54,955 nt of DNA from Clostridioides difficile (GCF_001299635.1 NZ_JRHN01000042.1:1-54955); one strand, 5' to 3'; positions 24,539-35,018 are shown, counted from the stretch's first letter. Notes: generated by a model not told the origin, from the sequence alone. Program-made: numbers and translations.

Positions 24539-25363
24539 CTATCTTAAGTTTCCATTACTATAAATCTCATTCATAATAGGTCCTTCTCTTTTTATCTTAC
24601 CTATCATTTTGAATACTACAGTTAATTGACCATTAGAAAACATGTCTGATTCTCTATCTTCAACTACACTTACAAGAGTTAAATACATATTTTTATCTTC
24701 TCTAAGTCTTACTCTCTTATCTATTATTAGCTTAGTCTCTAATTCTTCAAGAAGCTTAACTATTTCATCCTTATTTTTGCTAACAACATGACATTTCATA
24801 GTTTTAGTAATCTCAATCAGATGATAGTTAATCCTTTTGTTTTCAATATTTGTAGTTCGCCATAATGCACATGGAGCTATAAAGTTTTTCTTCCAATTAT
24901 CCTTGTAACTCTCGATTTCTAATAAATCTTTTGTGTACTTAGATAAAGCTTCAACCCATCTATCACTAGTTATATCCTCTTTATCATCTAAAGCTATTAC
25001 ACTAAATTTCAGACACCTTATTATAGCTTCCCATTCCTCGTCTATAACATCTTGACCAACTGCACCCTCATAAATACAAGTAAATACCTCATTAGAAGTA
25101 TCATCTGTTATAGTTTTAAAATCTAAAGTCTCTATAACTTCTTTTGTAAGTTCATCCAGTTTATTAAATGTAGTCCTTTTCTCATATAACCAAATATTTA
25201 TGGTCCTTCTAAAACCTATAACATCACCTTCATTGTCAGCATCTTCACCTTGGACAATTACAATATAAGGTTTTATAGTCTTTTTATTAGGGACAGATGG
25301 TTCATAACAATCTTTTAATCTTGGTATGTTCTCAATTAAGACTTTTCTTATTCCTGCTCTCAT
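24539..25363 (-). CDS. Tail terminator/completion-like protein, two related domains
   Basis: 274 aa, about twice the usual length. Both halves look alike: IKPYIVIVQGEDADNEGDVIGF with DEEWEAIIRCLKFSVIA, and KNFIAPCALWRTTNIENKRI with LTVVFKMIGKIKREG. A tandem of the tail-terminator fold is the likely explanation. It lies between the HK97 gp10-like and YqzN-like genes. Confidence 0.7.
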   Translation of the reverse strand: MRAGIRKVLIENIPRLKDCYEPSVPNKKTIKPYIVIVQGEDADNEGDVIGFRRTINIWLYEKRTTFNKLDELTKEVIETLDFKTITDDTSNEVFTCIYEGAVGQDVIDEEWEAIIRCLKFSVIALDDKEDITSDRWVEALSKYTKDLLEIESYKDNWKKNFIAPCALWRTTNIENKRINYHLIEITKTMKCHVVSKNKDEIVKLLEELETKLIIDKRVRLREDKNMYLTLVSVVEDRESDMFSNGQLTVVFKMIGKIKREGPIMNEIYSNGNLR

Positions 25364-25364
25364 A

Positions 25365-25775
25365 TTATTTACTCCAATGTCCTTCTATTAATTTCCCTAT
25401 TTTAGTAATATTCTTGCTGACCGTAGATTCTAAAGAATGAGTGGGTTTAGTTCCAGGATGCTGGACCTTCATAACAGGATGTGAAGCTCCATTCCAAAAT
25501 AAAGCTTTTGCACTTCTTGGTTTTATGATATGAGGTGCTGAACCTTCCTCTAAAACAGTTCCATAGTCAACTCCATGCCCTAACCTAACAATGTATTTAT
25601 TTCCTCCACCTAGACTACTTCCTGTTATGCCTTGTCTTGCATTTCCTGTCCTATCAGTCCATTTTGCACTATTCTTAGCTTCTCCTTCTAGCATAAAAGC
25701 TATATTCATACACAAAAGTGGCATTGTAGCCTTTTTCCTATCAATTTCATTTATAGCTTTAGTAAACAAACTCAC
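25365..25775 (-). CDS. HK97 gp10-like head-tail joining protein
   Basis: 136 aa. AKNSAKWTDRTGNARQGITG and VDYGTVLEEGSAPHIIKPRSAKAL are the hallmark of the HK97 gp10/YqbI family, at the neck. Confidence 0.88.
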   Translation of the reverse strand: MSLFTKAINEIDRKKATMPLLCMNIAFMLEGEAKNSAKWTDRTGNARQGITGSSLGGGNKYIVRLGHGVDYGTVLEEGSAPHIIKPRSAKALFWNGASHPVMKVQHPGTKPTHSLESTVSKNITKIGKLIEGHWSK

Positions 25776-25787
25776 ACTAACCCACCT

Positions 25788-26171
25788 CTAATCTATCTTT
25801 TCAAGACCACATATATAACCACAAATCTGTTCCTCAACTACAATAGGATTTACATAGTTTAGTTTCATAGTGCCTTCAATACATTTAAAAGTTATATCAC
25901 TTTCATCATTTAATCTTAAACTAGCTTCTTTATCTGCAACCATACCAAAATTTTTATTTTTATAAACTGTACCAATAGTTTCACTATTTATTACTGTATC
26001 ATTAGTTTTTTCGGGATATATAACTACTGTTAGTTCTTTTATTTCATTTATAATCTCAATAGCTCCATACACTATTTGTTTAATTTCCTGCTCTATAGTT
26101 ATTGTTTGAGGATTTAAAGCTATCCCTCGATTAATAGTTTTTATTATCTTATCAGCTCTTAATTTTCTCAT
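25788..26171 (-). CDS. Head closure-like protein (YqbH-type)
   Basis: 127 aa, beta-rich; short homologues in this position (between connector and gp10-like protein) are YqbH/XkdH-type stoppers. Its start overlaps the connector stop by 4 bp. Family assignment is mostly by position. Confidence 0.65.
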   Translation of the reverse strand: MRKLRADKIIKTINRGIALNPQTITIEQEIKQIVYGAIEIINEIKELTVVIYPEKTNDTVINSETIGTVYKNKNFGMVADKEASLRLNDESDITFKCIEGTMKLNYVNPIVVEEQICGYICGLEKID

Positions 26172-26485
26172 TGCCCATCAACTCTTGTCATAGATGTTTT
26201 ATATCCTGTGTTAGTTGTTTCATTCTTTGATTTTTCTTCTAAATAATCAGTTTTATATATATCTGCTAATGACAACCAGTATGAACTATTACTACTTTTA
26301 GTTTCTATAGGACCTATTTTAATACAATCATCTGTAGCTCCTTTTAATAAACAACCTCTCCATGAAGCTTTTAGGATATTATTATCATTAGATTCAAGAA
26401 GTAACTGTAATTGTTCATCTGTAAAATAAGGATACTCTTCTTCTTGCAAATTGAGTTTTAATTTATCTAAATTGTTAATAGCCAT
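26168..26485 (-). CDS. Head-tail connector protein (YqbG-type)
   Basis: 105 aa. Helical start LNLQEEEYPYFTDEQLQLLLE and the adaptor-like segment SYWLSLADIYKTDYLEE match YqbG-type adaptors attached to the portal. Overlaps the next gene by 4 bp. Confidence 0.72.
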   Translation of the reverse strand: MAINNLDKLKLNLQEEEYPYFTDEQLQLLLESNDNNILKASWRGCLLKGATDDCIKIGPIETKSSNSSYWLSLADIYKTDYLEEKSKNETTNTGYKTSMTRVDGQ

Positions 26486-26487
26486 GT

Positions 26488-26688
26488 CTACTCACCATCT
26501 TTGTTGAGAATCTCATTATTATTCTTTTCCTCAGCTTCTCCTATTACTTCTATATATCCTTTTTCTTCCATAGATTCTTGGTCTGCTTTTCTAATCTCAA
26601 ATACATCACCTATTTTATAGCATTCATTATCATACTTTAGATATACCAAAGCTTTTACTTGCATTAAATTATCTTTCTTTTTAGCCAT
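26488..26688 (-). CDS. Small phage head-region protein
   Basis: 66 aa from ATG 26688, chosen for AGGAGGATATT before it; the longer frame to 26730 would overlap the capsid gene. It has a small beta barrel-like segment VYLKYDNECYKIGDVFEIRK and an acidic tail. Unknown role next to the capsid gene. Confidence 0.7.
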   Translation of the reverse strand: MAKKKDNLMQVKALVYLKYDNECYKIGDVFEIRKADQESMEEKGYIEVIGEAEEKNNNEILNKDGE

Positions 26689-26702
26689 AATATCCTCCTT
26701 TT

Positions 26703-27755
26703 TTAAGATGCTACTGTAGCAAAGAAGCAATCATCTGCTCTTTCAAAACTTGGTATTCCTACCATAGAAACTTTTGTATCTATTGCAACAGGGTCTTCCT
26801 TAACCATAGTTGTAATTGCTATGCCAGTTTTTACAACTTGTGTATCTAACTTACCACTACCATATTGACTGTCAAATTCTTCAGGAGTAGTTCCAAATAT
26901 GGTTTTTCCTAATGTACCTTTTGGAATCAAAGACACAAGATTGTCTTCATAATAATTCATTGAAATTTCTTCTTCATTTAAGAAAGTTCCATTTAAAATT
27001 GCTACTTCTAAATCTAACTTTTTCTTTAAAAATGAAATATAATCTTCATCAGTAATTATAATATCTCCAAAGTTTCTAGTTTTCAAATCTTTTGTTATAG
27101 CTTCATTTTGAGTTATATATATAAAGGTCTTTTCAGTTAATAACATTCTTGTTGGTTTTTCTAAGCCTTCATCTACAAATACTTTTTGCCATCTTTTTAT
27201 GTCTCCCACTATATCAGCTTTAGGGTCGCTCCACATTGCACTTCCTGTTAAAGCTTCTTTATGGTTAGCTGGTATATCATAATCAACAACAACATCTCCA
27301 TCTTTTGTAATCAACTCTATTTCACCTTTTTGCATCAATTGAGCTCTCATTCTTGTCATTTGAACTCCTGCTCCATCAACTAGATTTGCATAATTTTCAA
27401 AAACTGTTTTTGTCAGAAATTCTACTAGATTTTGATTGTTGGCATCTTGATATATAGTTAATTGTCTTCTGTCATTTTCATCAATTCCAACAGCTTCTTT
27501 AAAGAATGGCATTTCTTTTTTCTTTATAGATACATCTGCTTTCAATGCTCTTACTTTTGCTGCTGAATTAAATGTACTCATTCTTAATGCAACTGGATTT
27601 TTCTTACTACCTTTTGCTATCTCTATCTCTGTAGATAACTGCTTTGTTACTGGAAATAGAGCTTCATCAATAGTTACTCTTGGTGGTAAGTTTTTAATAT
27701 ATAAAGCTATTTCCTTTGAATTTATAAAGTTTTTTAATTCCATTAGTCTTTTCAT
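26703..27755 (-). CDS. xkdG: Major capsid protein (gpE / XkdG type)
   Basis: 350 aa. LPPRVTIDEALFPVTKQLSTEIEIA, the VALRMSTFNSAAKVR segment and KTGIAITTMVKEDPVAIDTK match the phage capsid protein E family (HK97 fold). Preceded by decoration and scaffold genes. Confidence 0.92.
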   Translation of the reverse strand: MKRLMELKNFINSKEIALYIKNLPPRVTIDEALFPVTKQLSTEIEIAKGSKKNPVALRMSTFNSAAKVRALKADVSIKKKEMPFFKEAVGIDENDRRQLTIYQDANNQNLVEFLTKTVFENYANLVDGAGVQMTRMRAQLMQKGEIELITKDGDVVVDYDIPANHKEALTGSAMWSDPKADIVGDIKRWQKVFVDEGLEKPTRMLLTEKTFIYITQNEAITKDLKTRNFGDIIITDEDYISFLKKKLDLEVAILNGTFLNEEEISMNYYEDNLVSLIPKGTLGKTIFGTTPEEFDSQYGSGKLDTQVVKTGIAITTMVKEDPVAIDTKVSMVGIPSFERADDCFFATVAS

Positions 27756-27762
27756 CCTCCCA

Positions 27763-28116
27763 TTATATAAATAATATTCTTCCTGCTACTGCTTTTTCAG
27801 CTTCGACAGTTATTTCTTCATTTGTGTATTCTTTTAATCTAGTTTTATTAAGAAAGCCATGTACCAAAATTGGTAATATTTCTGTTCCTTTTGAATCATT
27901 GAAATCAATTTCATTAAATAACACTCCATAAGTTGTTGCATCATTTGCAGGTATTCCAGTGCTATTTACTAAAGTACCTGCTGGTAATACTCCATCAATT
28001 AATTTACTTTGTACATCAGTCTTTTTTACTTTGAAATTCAAATTAATATAATGCTCTCCTGCTATATCTCTAATGTCTTTTTTCCCTACAGAAATTGTTT
28101 TTGAGCTTTGTCTCAT
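27763..28116 (-). CDS. Head decoration protein
   Basis: 117 aa. DGVLPAGTLVNSTGIPANDATTYG followed by ILVHGFLNKTRL is the pattern of lambda gpD-like/HDPD decoration proteins that stabilise expanded capsids. Gene order scaffold-decoration-capsid agrees. Confidence 0.82.
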   Translation of the reverse strand: MRQSSKTISVGKKDIRDIAGEHYINLNFKVKKTDVQSKLIDGVLPAGTLVNSTGIPANDATTYGVLFNEIDFNDSKGTEILPILVHGFLNKTRLKEYTNEEITVEAEKAVAGRILFI

Positions 28117-28138
28117 TTTTTATTCCTCCTTTTATAAT

Positions 28139-28786
28139 TTATTTAAAAAAGCTATCTAGTGATTCTGTAGCTTTACTTGCTTCTGCTTTTTCAGCTGCTA
28201 ATCTCTCGCCTAGACTCTTTTTCTCGCTTCCTTCTTCACTTGATGTAGTAGAACCTAAGTTATCAAGTGGTTTACCATCTATTTTTATCTTTATATCTTC
28301 TTTATCTTTAAATAAATAACTGTCACTTTCTTGATAAGCTTTTATTTGTTCATCTAAGCCAATGAAATTACCATCAATTAATTTAACATTTTCTTTGTTT
28401 ATTAGGGCTGCTAAAGCTTTTGGATTTTTAGGATTATAACTTTCAATAGCTCTTTCAAAAGCTGTATTAAATTTTAAAACCTCAATTTCTTTTTCTGCAT
28501 TTTCTTTAATTTCTTTATTTGCATTTTTAAGACTTTCAATTTCATCTGATAGCTCTTTGTTATCTTTAACTTTGCCTTGTAAATCATTTAGTTGCTTATC
28601 TCTATCCCCTATTTGCTTTTTATACTCTTTAATCTCTTTATTAGCATTCTCTAGTTCTGTCTTTTCAACGTACTTAGAGTTTTTAATATTATCTAAAAGA
28701 AGCTTATTTTCTTTATCTTTAGATAACTTTTCATATATTTTCTGACCTTCCTCATCTCCAAATATCTTTTTAAAATATTCTAACAT
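28139..28786 (-). CDS. Capsid scaffolding protein
   Basis: 215 aa; acidic and lysine-rich coiled coil (residues about 35-105), low-complexity C-terminus with helix ERLAAEKAEASKATESLDSFF, as in GP20/DUF4355 scaffolds. Confidence 0.85.
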   Translation of the reverse strand: MLEYFKKIFGDEEGQKIYEKLSKDKENKLLLDNIKNSKYVEKTELENANKEIKEYKKQIGDRDKQLNDLQGKVKDNKELSDEIESLKNANKEIKENAEKEIEVLKFNTAFERAIESYNPKNPKALAALINKENVKLIDGNFIGLDEQIKAYQESDSYLFKDKEDIKIKIDGKPLDNLGSTTSSEEGSEKKSLGERLAAEKAEASKATESLDSFFK

Positions 28787-28812
28787 TCAATTTCCTCCTT
28801 AAAATTAGGCAT

Positions 28813-28849
28813 AATAAAAGCACTCATTAATTTTTAATTAATAAGTGCT
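28813..28849 (-). terminator. Terminator upstream of the scaffold gene
   Basis: AGCACTTATTAATT pairs with AATTAATGAGTGCT (14 bp with one U-G), then TTTTATTATG on the minus strand. It separates the packaging/MuF genes from the capsid genes. Confidence 0.8.
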
Positions 28850-28853
28850 CACT

Positions 28854-29006
28854 TTATTTTTGTATCAATTCTTTTAACTTTTCTTTGTACTCAGCATAAC
28901 TATTGTATTCATCATAGTTAAACCCAGGTGCGTTTTTACCATATTTCTCTTTATATAATCGTCTTAACTCTAACAATTTTTTATCTTTTCTCATTTCTTC
29001 AAGCAA
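28854..29006 (-). CDS. Small protein after the MuF gene
   Basis: 50 aa from TTG 29006 (AGGAGG 8 nt upstream), or 46 aa from ATG 28994. Sequence MLEEMRKDKKLLELRRLYKE ... KELIQK is helical and basic. It begins 1 bp after the MuF stop. Given the toxin-like C-terminus of the MuF protein it could be an immunity or accessory protein, but nothing in the sequence proves that. Confidence 0.6.
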   Translation of the reverse strand: MLEEMRKDKKLLELRRLYKEKYGKNAPGFNYDEYNSYAEYKEKLKELIQK

Positions 29007-29007
29007 T

Positions 29008-30627
29008 CTAAATCCCTCCTAACAATTCATTAAATATTTTATCTAAACTATTTAAATACTCTTTAATAAAACTATTTATTTCTTTATTGTTTTGATACTT
29101 TAGTGTAAATAAATTAGCAAATATTTCTTTCTCTTTATTTCTGTTTTTACTCCAATACTTTTCACTATGAGTTGCTAATAAATCTTCAAATTCATTATTA
29201 GATAATGCTCCTAGTATATCACTAATAAATTCATTATTATACAACTCATTAGAATTAGTATATATACTTTGCAAGTTTTCAATATTCTTCATAACATATA
29301 TAGAGCTACTTTCAATAGCTTTTTGGAACTTAATATTATTATAGCTCTTAATTTCTTTTATATCAATTCTATGTGCAAACTCATGAAGCAAGGCAGCTTC
29401 TTTATTATATGATTTAAATTCTTCAATCTTAGGATTAATACCAATTAAATCAATCTTAGTATAATATATAAAAGGTATTTTTTGACTATTATCAATTAGT
29501 ATTTTGCTTGGTTGAACATACTTGTTAATATATTTTTGAACTTGTTTAGGTGCTTTCTTTGACTTATTCTTGATTGAATTAGTAATGTTCTTTTTAGTTC
29601 TATCACCTTTACTATTTGTAGTTATTTTATTCTTTTTATTTTTTTGTTTCTTAATGACTGGAACACTATTATTTTGATGTCTTATTTCATCATACCAACT
29701 ATCAAGAATATCATTATCTCCTCCACCTAGCCAGTTCTCCATCATTTTAGAAGCTTCATTTATTGGCACTACAACTTGAGTAGGATAACATAAACAATTA
29801 GGGTGTGGAATAGGATACTTTTCGGGTGGGAAAACTCCCTCACCTAATCCATATCTATTTTGCTCTGCATACTCGTCACATTCATCCTCTCCCCTCCACT
29901 TTACTTGTCTAATATAGTGTTGAGAACTTAGGTTCCATTGTAGACCAATGCAAAACGGATTATTTATTGCATTTTGAACACTTGTTTCCACAAAAGCATG
30001 TGTTATAGAGGTTCTAGCAAGTCTTTGAGCTTGATAAGATATACTTTTATTCATTCCAACTTCTAATGTTTTAGCCTCTGTTTTTCTGACTGGATTAACA
30101 TAATTATCTAAACTCTTTGCTAAGGTCTTTGCATTAGCACCTCTAGCAACATTAGCTTTTATTAATCTATCAATATCTTTTCTATTTTTATTACTATAAC
30201 CCCAAATTCTACTATCTAATGACCTTTTATCTTTATAAAAGTTACCTGTAACTAGTTTTTCCACTACACTAGTAGTTGCCTTTATACACATAGCATCACA
30301 TGCAAGGTTCATAGATGTATTTGGAACTATTGATTGATAGTAATACATTTGTAATTCTTTAGCTATATTAGAAGCTTCTATTATACTTTTTTCTGCAACA
30401 GGTACTATTCTTTGATTTAACTCATTAATATACCTGTCGATTGATTTATTTAGTTTTTTTAAGTATTTAGTACTTAGATTTAACTCTTTATTTTTAGCAA
30501 TATCACTTAAAATAGTTTTACTAGCATCTTTGTAGACATTTAATATCTCTATTTGTATTTTTTTATCTAATAATAAAAGTTTTTTTCTAGCTTCAAGAAC
30601 TTTTTTTGTATAAGAGTTGTCCTTCAT
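29008..30627 (-). CDS. MuF-type head protein with C-terminal metallopeptidase domain
   Basis: 539 aa. The N-terminal 270 aa form the SPP1 gp7/Mu F head-morphogenesis domain (QAQRLARTSITHAFVETSVQ, GLGEGVFPPEKYPIPHPNCLC). A basic linker (residues about 310-350) leads to a C-terminal domain with LLHEFAHRID (about 413-422), a zincin HExxH motif, and a distal glutamate-rich NRNKEKEIFANLF segment that may supply the third ligand. This is the layout of MuF polymorphic toxins carried in virions. Confidence 0.85.
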   Translation of the reverse strand: MKDNSYTKKVLEARKKLLLLDKKIQIEILNVYKDASKTILSDIAKNKELNLSTKYLKKLNKSIDRYINELNQRIVPVAEKSIIEASNIAKELQMYYYQSIVPNTSMNLACDAMCIKATTSVVEKLVTGNFYKDKRSLDSRIWGYSNKNRKDIDRLIKANVARGANAKTLAKSLDNYVNPVRKTEAKTLEVGMNKSISYQAQRLARTSITHAFVETSVQNAINNPFCIGLQWNLSSQHYIRQVKWRGEDECDEYAEQNRYGLGEGVFPPEKYPIPHPNCLCYPTQVVVPINEASKMMENWLGGGDNDILDSWYDEIRHQNNSVPVIKKQKNKKNKITTNSKGDRTKKNITNSIKNKSKKAPKQVQKYINKYVQPSKILIDNSQKIPFIYYTKIDLIGINPKIEEFKSYNKEAALLHEFAHRIDIKEIKSYNNIKFQKAIESSSIYVMKNIENLQSIYTNSNELYNNEFISDILGALSNNEFEDLLATHSEKYWSKNRNKEKEIFANLFTLKYQNNKEINSFIKEYLNSLDKIFNELLGGI

Positions 30628-30639
30628 ATTAATACCTTG

Positions 30640-32145
30640 TTATTCTTCAGTATTCTTATTAGAATTTTTATTATTAGATTCATCATTTAATTCTTCATCA
30701 ATATTATCAATCTCTATATCTGCGTCTTTTCTGAACTGGTCTTGCTCTACTGATTGTATTTTTTCAATATCTTCTAATACTTCATTAAAAGATGTTTCAT
30801 AATCATCATCACTACCAAAGTCTTTTATATAGCTTCTATGACTTCTAACATTGTTGTTGACTTCCTCCATTGCTAAACGCTTGTTGTCTTCCTCGTCTTC
30901 GGGTATTGGAAATTTCTTTTCTAAAACTATTAAATAGTCTAGTTTAGTCCAAGTTTTATCATAGTTATTATAACAATTAAGTTTGTCACATGCTTCGATT
31001 ATTAAATCAATTAATAGTTTAATCCCTGGCTCCCAATCGTTCCATTTCTCGTAGCATCTAGCTATTAAATCATAGTAAATATATTTTAAAGCTTTAGCAG
31101 AGGGAATATTTAAAAGCTGTTCAGGCTTTGGAATACTCAATTTATCTGACATACTATCTTCAAGTCTCTTTAAAAACATATTGATTGGCTCAGCACTAGA
31201 GAACGAACTTTCAACCCTTTTTGCTTGTGCCTGTTTGCCATTTTCACTTGCATCATTGCTTTTCAATGGCATCAGTGCATTAGGAGCTATTTTGGTTTTA
31301 TTTACAGTTTCCTCAGTAGCATCTATAATAGCTGTTTGACCAAACATTTGAAATCTCAGAGCATCTGAGAAATCGGAAACCCTTCTATTAAGTTGATTTT
31401 GAAGCTCTTTTAACTGTGTTATGTCACTTTGACCTCTTGTATTTATTAGGTCGCTTTCATTTAAAAATAATATGCATGGTATTTTTGTAAATATTGTATC
31501 ATATGTTTGAACACTTATAGGATTACTTAAATCTTTTTCTTTGAACTGCTCTATTTTAAACTTACATACCTCATTTTCTAAGTAATAAGTGTATCTATTG
31601 TATAAATTATCATCATCTATTTTACTTATAAATCTAACAACTACAACTTTAGTCAAGTTACCTTTTATATCAACTTCATAGTTAAAGTCGCTTGAATCGT
31701 GGTAATATAAACTAATTGGTTCATTTTTATTAGCTTCAATCCTTAATAATACTCTTTTAGTTACTGTTGCAATCCTAAAAGCTTTTAGTGTCTCACTCCA
31801 AAATTTATTATCATCTAATATATCATCAATGAAAATTCTTAAATTCTCACAAGCTTCTTTATCTTTTTTATCTCTAGCTTTAAACAACAAATTAGGTTCT
31901 TTTCCTAAAAAAAATCTTGCTTGTTTTTTTATTAATTGTTCTATTTTATTGTCAATTAATTGTGTTGGAACATAGTCTAAATCATCATTTACAACCCAAC
32001 TTTGACCTAATAAAGTTTTATCAAGTTTATACTTATCTTCTTCGCTAACTGCACCTTTATAGAAAAAATAATCTTCTTTTATCTTTCTCAGTTCTTTCTT
32101 TTGTTCAGATGTTAAACCAAGCAAAGTATTTTTTACACTATCCAC
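30640..32145 (-). CDS. Portal protein (SPP1 gp6-like)
   Basis: 501 aa. YFFYKGAVSEEDKYKLDKTL, RGQSDITQLKELQNQLNRRVSDFSD and NIPSAKALKYIYYDLIARCYEKW are typical of gp6-like portals. Start GTG overlaps the terminase stop (TAGTG). C-terminus is acidic. Confidence 0.92.
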   Translation of the reverse strand: MDSVKNTLLGLTSEQKKELRKIKEDYFFYKGAVSEEDKYKLDKTLLGQSWVVNDDLDYVPTQLIDNKIEQLIKKQARFFLGKEPNLLFKARDKKDKEACENLRIFIDDILDDNKFWSETLKAFRIATVTKRVLLRIEANKNEPISLYYHDSSDFNYEVDIKGNLTKVVVVRFISKIDDDNLYNRYTYYLENEVCKFKIEQFKEKDLSNPISVQTYDTIFTKIPCILFLNESDLINTRGQSDITQLKELQNQLNRRVSDFSDALRFQMFGQTAIIDATEETVNKTKIAPNALMPLKSNDASENGKQAQAKRVESSFSSAEPINMFLKRLEDSMSDKLSIPKPEQLLNIPSAKALKYIYYDLIARCYEKWNDWEPGIKLLIDLIIEACDKLNCYNNYDKTWTKLDYLIVLEKKFPIPEDEEDNKRLAMEEVNNNVRSHRSYIKDFGSDDDYETSFNEVLEDIEKIQSVEQDQFRKDADIEIDNIDEELNDESNNKNSNKNTEE

Positions 32146-33497
32146 TAGAATATGACTCCTCCTTTCTTATTATATTGATTTTGTATATTATTTTTCTTCA
32201 GTCCTAATCCTTTGTTATAAATATCATTACTATATTTTAGCTCTTTAATGTCTGATACCTCATAACCGTCAAGTGCATACCATATAGCACTAAATGTGTG
32301 AGGGTCTATATTAAATTCATCATATATTAGGTTGCTATTTTTATCTGTAGCATATGTTAGGTTCTTTAATTCTTTTATTGTATGTTTACACTCACTTGAA
32401 CAATAAATCTTTTTAAATCTCTTAACCTTCTTAGTATTTTGTAGTCTACTTCCAGCATATTTCTTAGCACCAAATATATTAAAACCTTGTTGTCTAAAAT
32501 ATTTTATAGTTTTAGGTTCAGCAGCATCAGCTTTTATTAATTCTTGAGTATCTTTAAATTCTTTAATATCTTTAACAGTCACATCATCTGTAGTTTGATT
32601 CTTATAGTACTCCCAGTAAACATATAAATATTTATTTTCATGGTCTATAGCTAATCTTAAAAGTGCATTGTATGATTTTTCAAATCCAAAATCGAATCCA
32701 ACTTTATAATACCTTTGTGGTATATTAGATATTTTATTTATAACTTCTTGATGTTCCATAACTTCAAATTGTGGTAATACTTTAGTTCCATTTATACCAA
32801 ATCTTCCTTTTCTTGCTATTCTGTATAAGTCATAGTCATATTCTTTCATTTCATCAAGCTGTTCAATATAGCTTTTTGGCAGAAAAAAATTATCATCTGC
32901 AACTGAATGATGATAATATGTATTATTTTTTATTACTATTCTATTTTTATATAACACAGTATCATCTAATACAAACCTGTCTTTTTCTTCATCTCTAAAA
33001 AAATGTTTATAAGTCCAGTTATCTTCGCCGATTGGATTAGTTGAACAAATTATATGATTAGATAAACTAGGATGTCTCAAACGTCCTAAGAGTTCTTTAA
33101 AACCAGTGTATTTGACTTCTGAACATTCTTCTAACCATATTATGGATACACCATTTATTGATTTTAATTTAGCTGGATTATCCATTCCTTTAAAAATTGT
33201 CTTACTTCCATTTGGAAATATAACTCTCATAGGACTCGTTTTAAATGATAATATATCTCCTAAACCCATACTTTCTGCAACTTCTTCTAATAGAGAAAAA
33301 CAACTATCTCTCATTGTGTCATATACTTCTCTTACCACTAAAGCTTTTCTTTTTTCTTCAAGAAGCTTAATAATTAATTTAGTTGCTACATGATAACTCT
33401 TTGAACTTCCATATCCTCCAACAAGAAAATAAAATTTGTAATCCCAATTGAATATAAAATCATAAAAGTGGTCATTTGATATAAATTTACTTTCCAT
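32145..33497 (-). CDS. xtmB: Terminase large subunit (XtmB-like)
   Basis: 450 aa from ATG 33497 (GGAG 4 nt upstream) or 453 aa from GTG 33506. Walker A-like [10 protein letters not shown] is near residue 30 and IIWLEECSE near 120. The C-terminal RNase-H-like nuclease has [28 protein letters not shown] and a distal [16 protein letters not shown]. It packages DNA with XtmA. Confidence 0.94.
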   Translation of the reverse strand: MESKFISNDHFYDFIFNWDYKFYFLVGGYGSSKSYHVATKLIIKLLEEKRKALVVREVYDTMRDSCFSLLEEVAESMGLGDILSFKTSPMRVIFPNGSKTIFKGMDNPAKLKSINGVSIIWLEECSEVKYTGFKELLGRLRHPSLSNHIICSTNPIGEDNWTYKHFFRDEEKDRFVLDDTVLYKNRIVIKNNTYYHHSVADDNFFLPKSYIEQLDEMKEYDYDLYRIARKGRFGINGTKVLPQFEVMEHQEVINKISNIPQRYYKVGFDFGFEKSYNALLRLAIDHENKYLYVYWEYYKNQTTDDVTVKDIKEFKDTQELIKADAAEPKTIKYFRQQGFNIFGAKKYAGSRLQNTKKVKRFKKIYCSSECKHTIKELKNLTYATDKNSNLIYDEFNIDPHTFSAIWYALDGYEVSDIKELKYSNDIYNKGLGLKKNNIQNQYNKKGGVIF

Positions 33498-34170
33498 TTT
33501 CTCCACTCGCTTTCATAACTTTTACAGTTATCTCTTTATCTGTATCATCTTTATTCAGGTTATAAACCTCACATTTTAACTTTTCAACTCTATTTTTCTG
33601 CTCCTCTGTAGCTAAATTCCAATCCTTATGAATCATTTCATCATACTGTTTAATTAAACTCCTTAACTCACTCATAGCTCTACTCTGTGCATTAAGAAAA
33701 GATGCTTGCCTATCCCATGCAAACTGAAATTCATATTCTATCTTCTCGCCATTTTCTGTGCTTTCATGTTTCTTTAATTCTTTAATCATTTCTTCCTTGT
33801 CTTTAACATACATTATCTTTTGTGCTCTTATTATTGCTGCATATTGAATTGTTATCTGTTCCCAAAGAATATCGAATTTATCTTTATTCTTTATCTCATT
33901 AATTAGGTCTTGAGTTTCTTCGGGTAGATATTTTGAGAAGAAACCAAACTTCTCAGCATTCTTATTTCCAGGTGGACCAGTAGCATTCTTATTACCTATG
34001 GGTGCACCCTTTTTATTTTTAGGTGCACCTTTCTTTTTTTCGCTAGCCCAGTTGTATCTCTTAATCCATGACTTTAAAGTGTTTAAACTAATGTCATACT
34101 TTGCTGATATTTCCTTTTGTTTCATACCTTTTAGGTAATCTTGTTTTACCTTTTCTTTGACATCTTGCAC
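33487..34170 (-). CDS. xtmA: Terminase small subunit (XtmA-like)
   Basis: 227 aa from GTG 34170 with GAGGTGGTG upstream. N-terminal helix-turn-helix [23 protein letters not shown], then basic repeats [20 protein letters not shown]. It recognises the packaging site. It overlaps the large-subunit gene. Confidence 0.9.
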   Translation of the reverse strand: MQDVKEKVKQDYLKGMKQKEISAKYDISLNTLKSWIKRYNWASEKKKGAPKNKKGAPIGNKNATGPPGNKNAEKFGFFSKYLPEETQDLINEIKNKDKFDILWEQITIQYAAIIRAQKIMYVKDKEEMIKELKKHESTENGEKIEYEFQFAWDRQASFLNAQSRAMSELRSLIKQYDEMIHKDWNLATEEQKNRVEKLKCEVYNLNKDDTDKEITVKVMKASGENGK

Positions 34171-34202
34171 ATCACCACCTCGTTTGTTTGTCGTTTTGGG
34201 AA

Positions 34203-34228
34203 TAAAAAAAGAACTCTTTGAGAGTTCT
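34203..34228 (-). terminator. Terminator upstream of the terminase genes
   Basis: AGAACTCT CAA AGAGTTCT then TTTTTTT on the minus strand; ends the membrane-protein transcript before the late operon. Confidence 0.9.
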
Positions 34229-34241
34229 AATAAAAAACTAA

Positions 34242-35018
34242 TTATTCAACTTCTTTATTTTCTGCAATAATTTTAGCTACTTCACATAAAGTATCTTCTC
34301 TTTTATTCTCATTTTTTATTTTGGAAATAAGAAAATTGCTAAAATATAAATTATTACTATATACTAATTTATCGTGAAATTTAGTTGATATTTTTACAGT
34401 TTCACTATACATTTTTATAAATAAAGCTCCTATAAAATTTGATAATATTCCACTCAAGACACCAACTATAGGTATTGCATAATTTTTTGTTAATTCTGGT
34501 TTTAAATAACACATTGTTAATGTCCCTAATATAAAAAATATTCCTACAAAAATAGTTATCAACCCTAAAACATAAACACCTTTTATTTGCTTTATATTTT
34601 CACTATAGTATTTGTTTAAATATTTTTGATGTTGTTTAAATTGGTTTTGTGCTCTTTCCTCAATCTTATTAGAATCAATTCTTTCATATTCTATTTGAGA
34701 TTCTATTTCATCTAAATCATTCTCTAGCCTATTTAAATTTCTTTCTATATCAAATTTATTTTGTATATTTTTAAAGGATTGATATAAAAAATACATCTCT
34801 AGAAATATTAACATTGTTACATATATCATTAGCGTAACTTTGTTAAAAACATTTAAACGTTCTACTATACTAGGCGAAAAATATAACAATACAATTAAAA
34901 CAAAATATATTATGTTATTACGATTTACAATTTTCAAACATTCTTTATTGTCATTTATAAGCCCTTTAATAGTGCTTCTTTCTTTTTCTAGAATATTAGA
35001 AATTTTTTCTTCAGACAA
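34242..35018 (-). CDS. Membrane protein with four predicted helices and a coiled coil
   Basis: About 258 aa. Two hydrophobic pairs ([18 protein letters not shown] with [40 protein letters not shown] with [20 protein letters not shown]) flank a charged coiled coil (residues about 85-140). TTG 35018 fits the GGAGG spacing (8 nt) better than ATG 35024 (2 nt). Likely lysogenic cargo. Function not recognised. Confidence 0.65.
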   Translation of the reverse strand: MSEEKISNILEKERSTIKGLINDNKECLKIVNRNNIIYFVLIVLLYFSPSIVERLNVFNKVTLMIYVTMLIFLEMYFLYQSFKNIQNKFDIERNLNRLENDLDEIESQIEYERIDSNKIEERAQNQFKQHQKYLNKYYSENIKQIKGVYVLGLITIFVGIFFILGTLTMCYLKPELTKNYAIPIVGVLSGILSNFIGALFIKMYSETVKISTKFHDKLVYSNNLYFSNFLISKIKNENKREDTLCEVAKIIAENKEVE

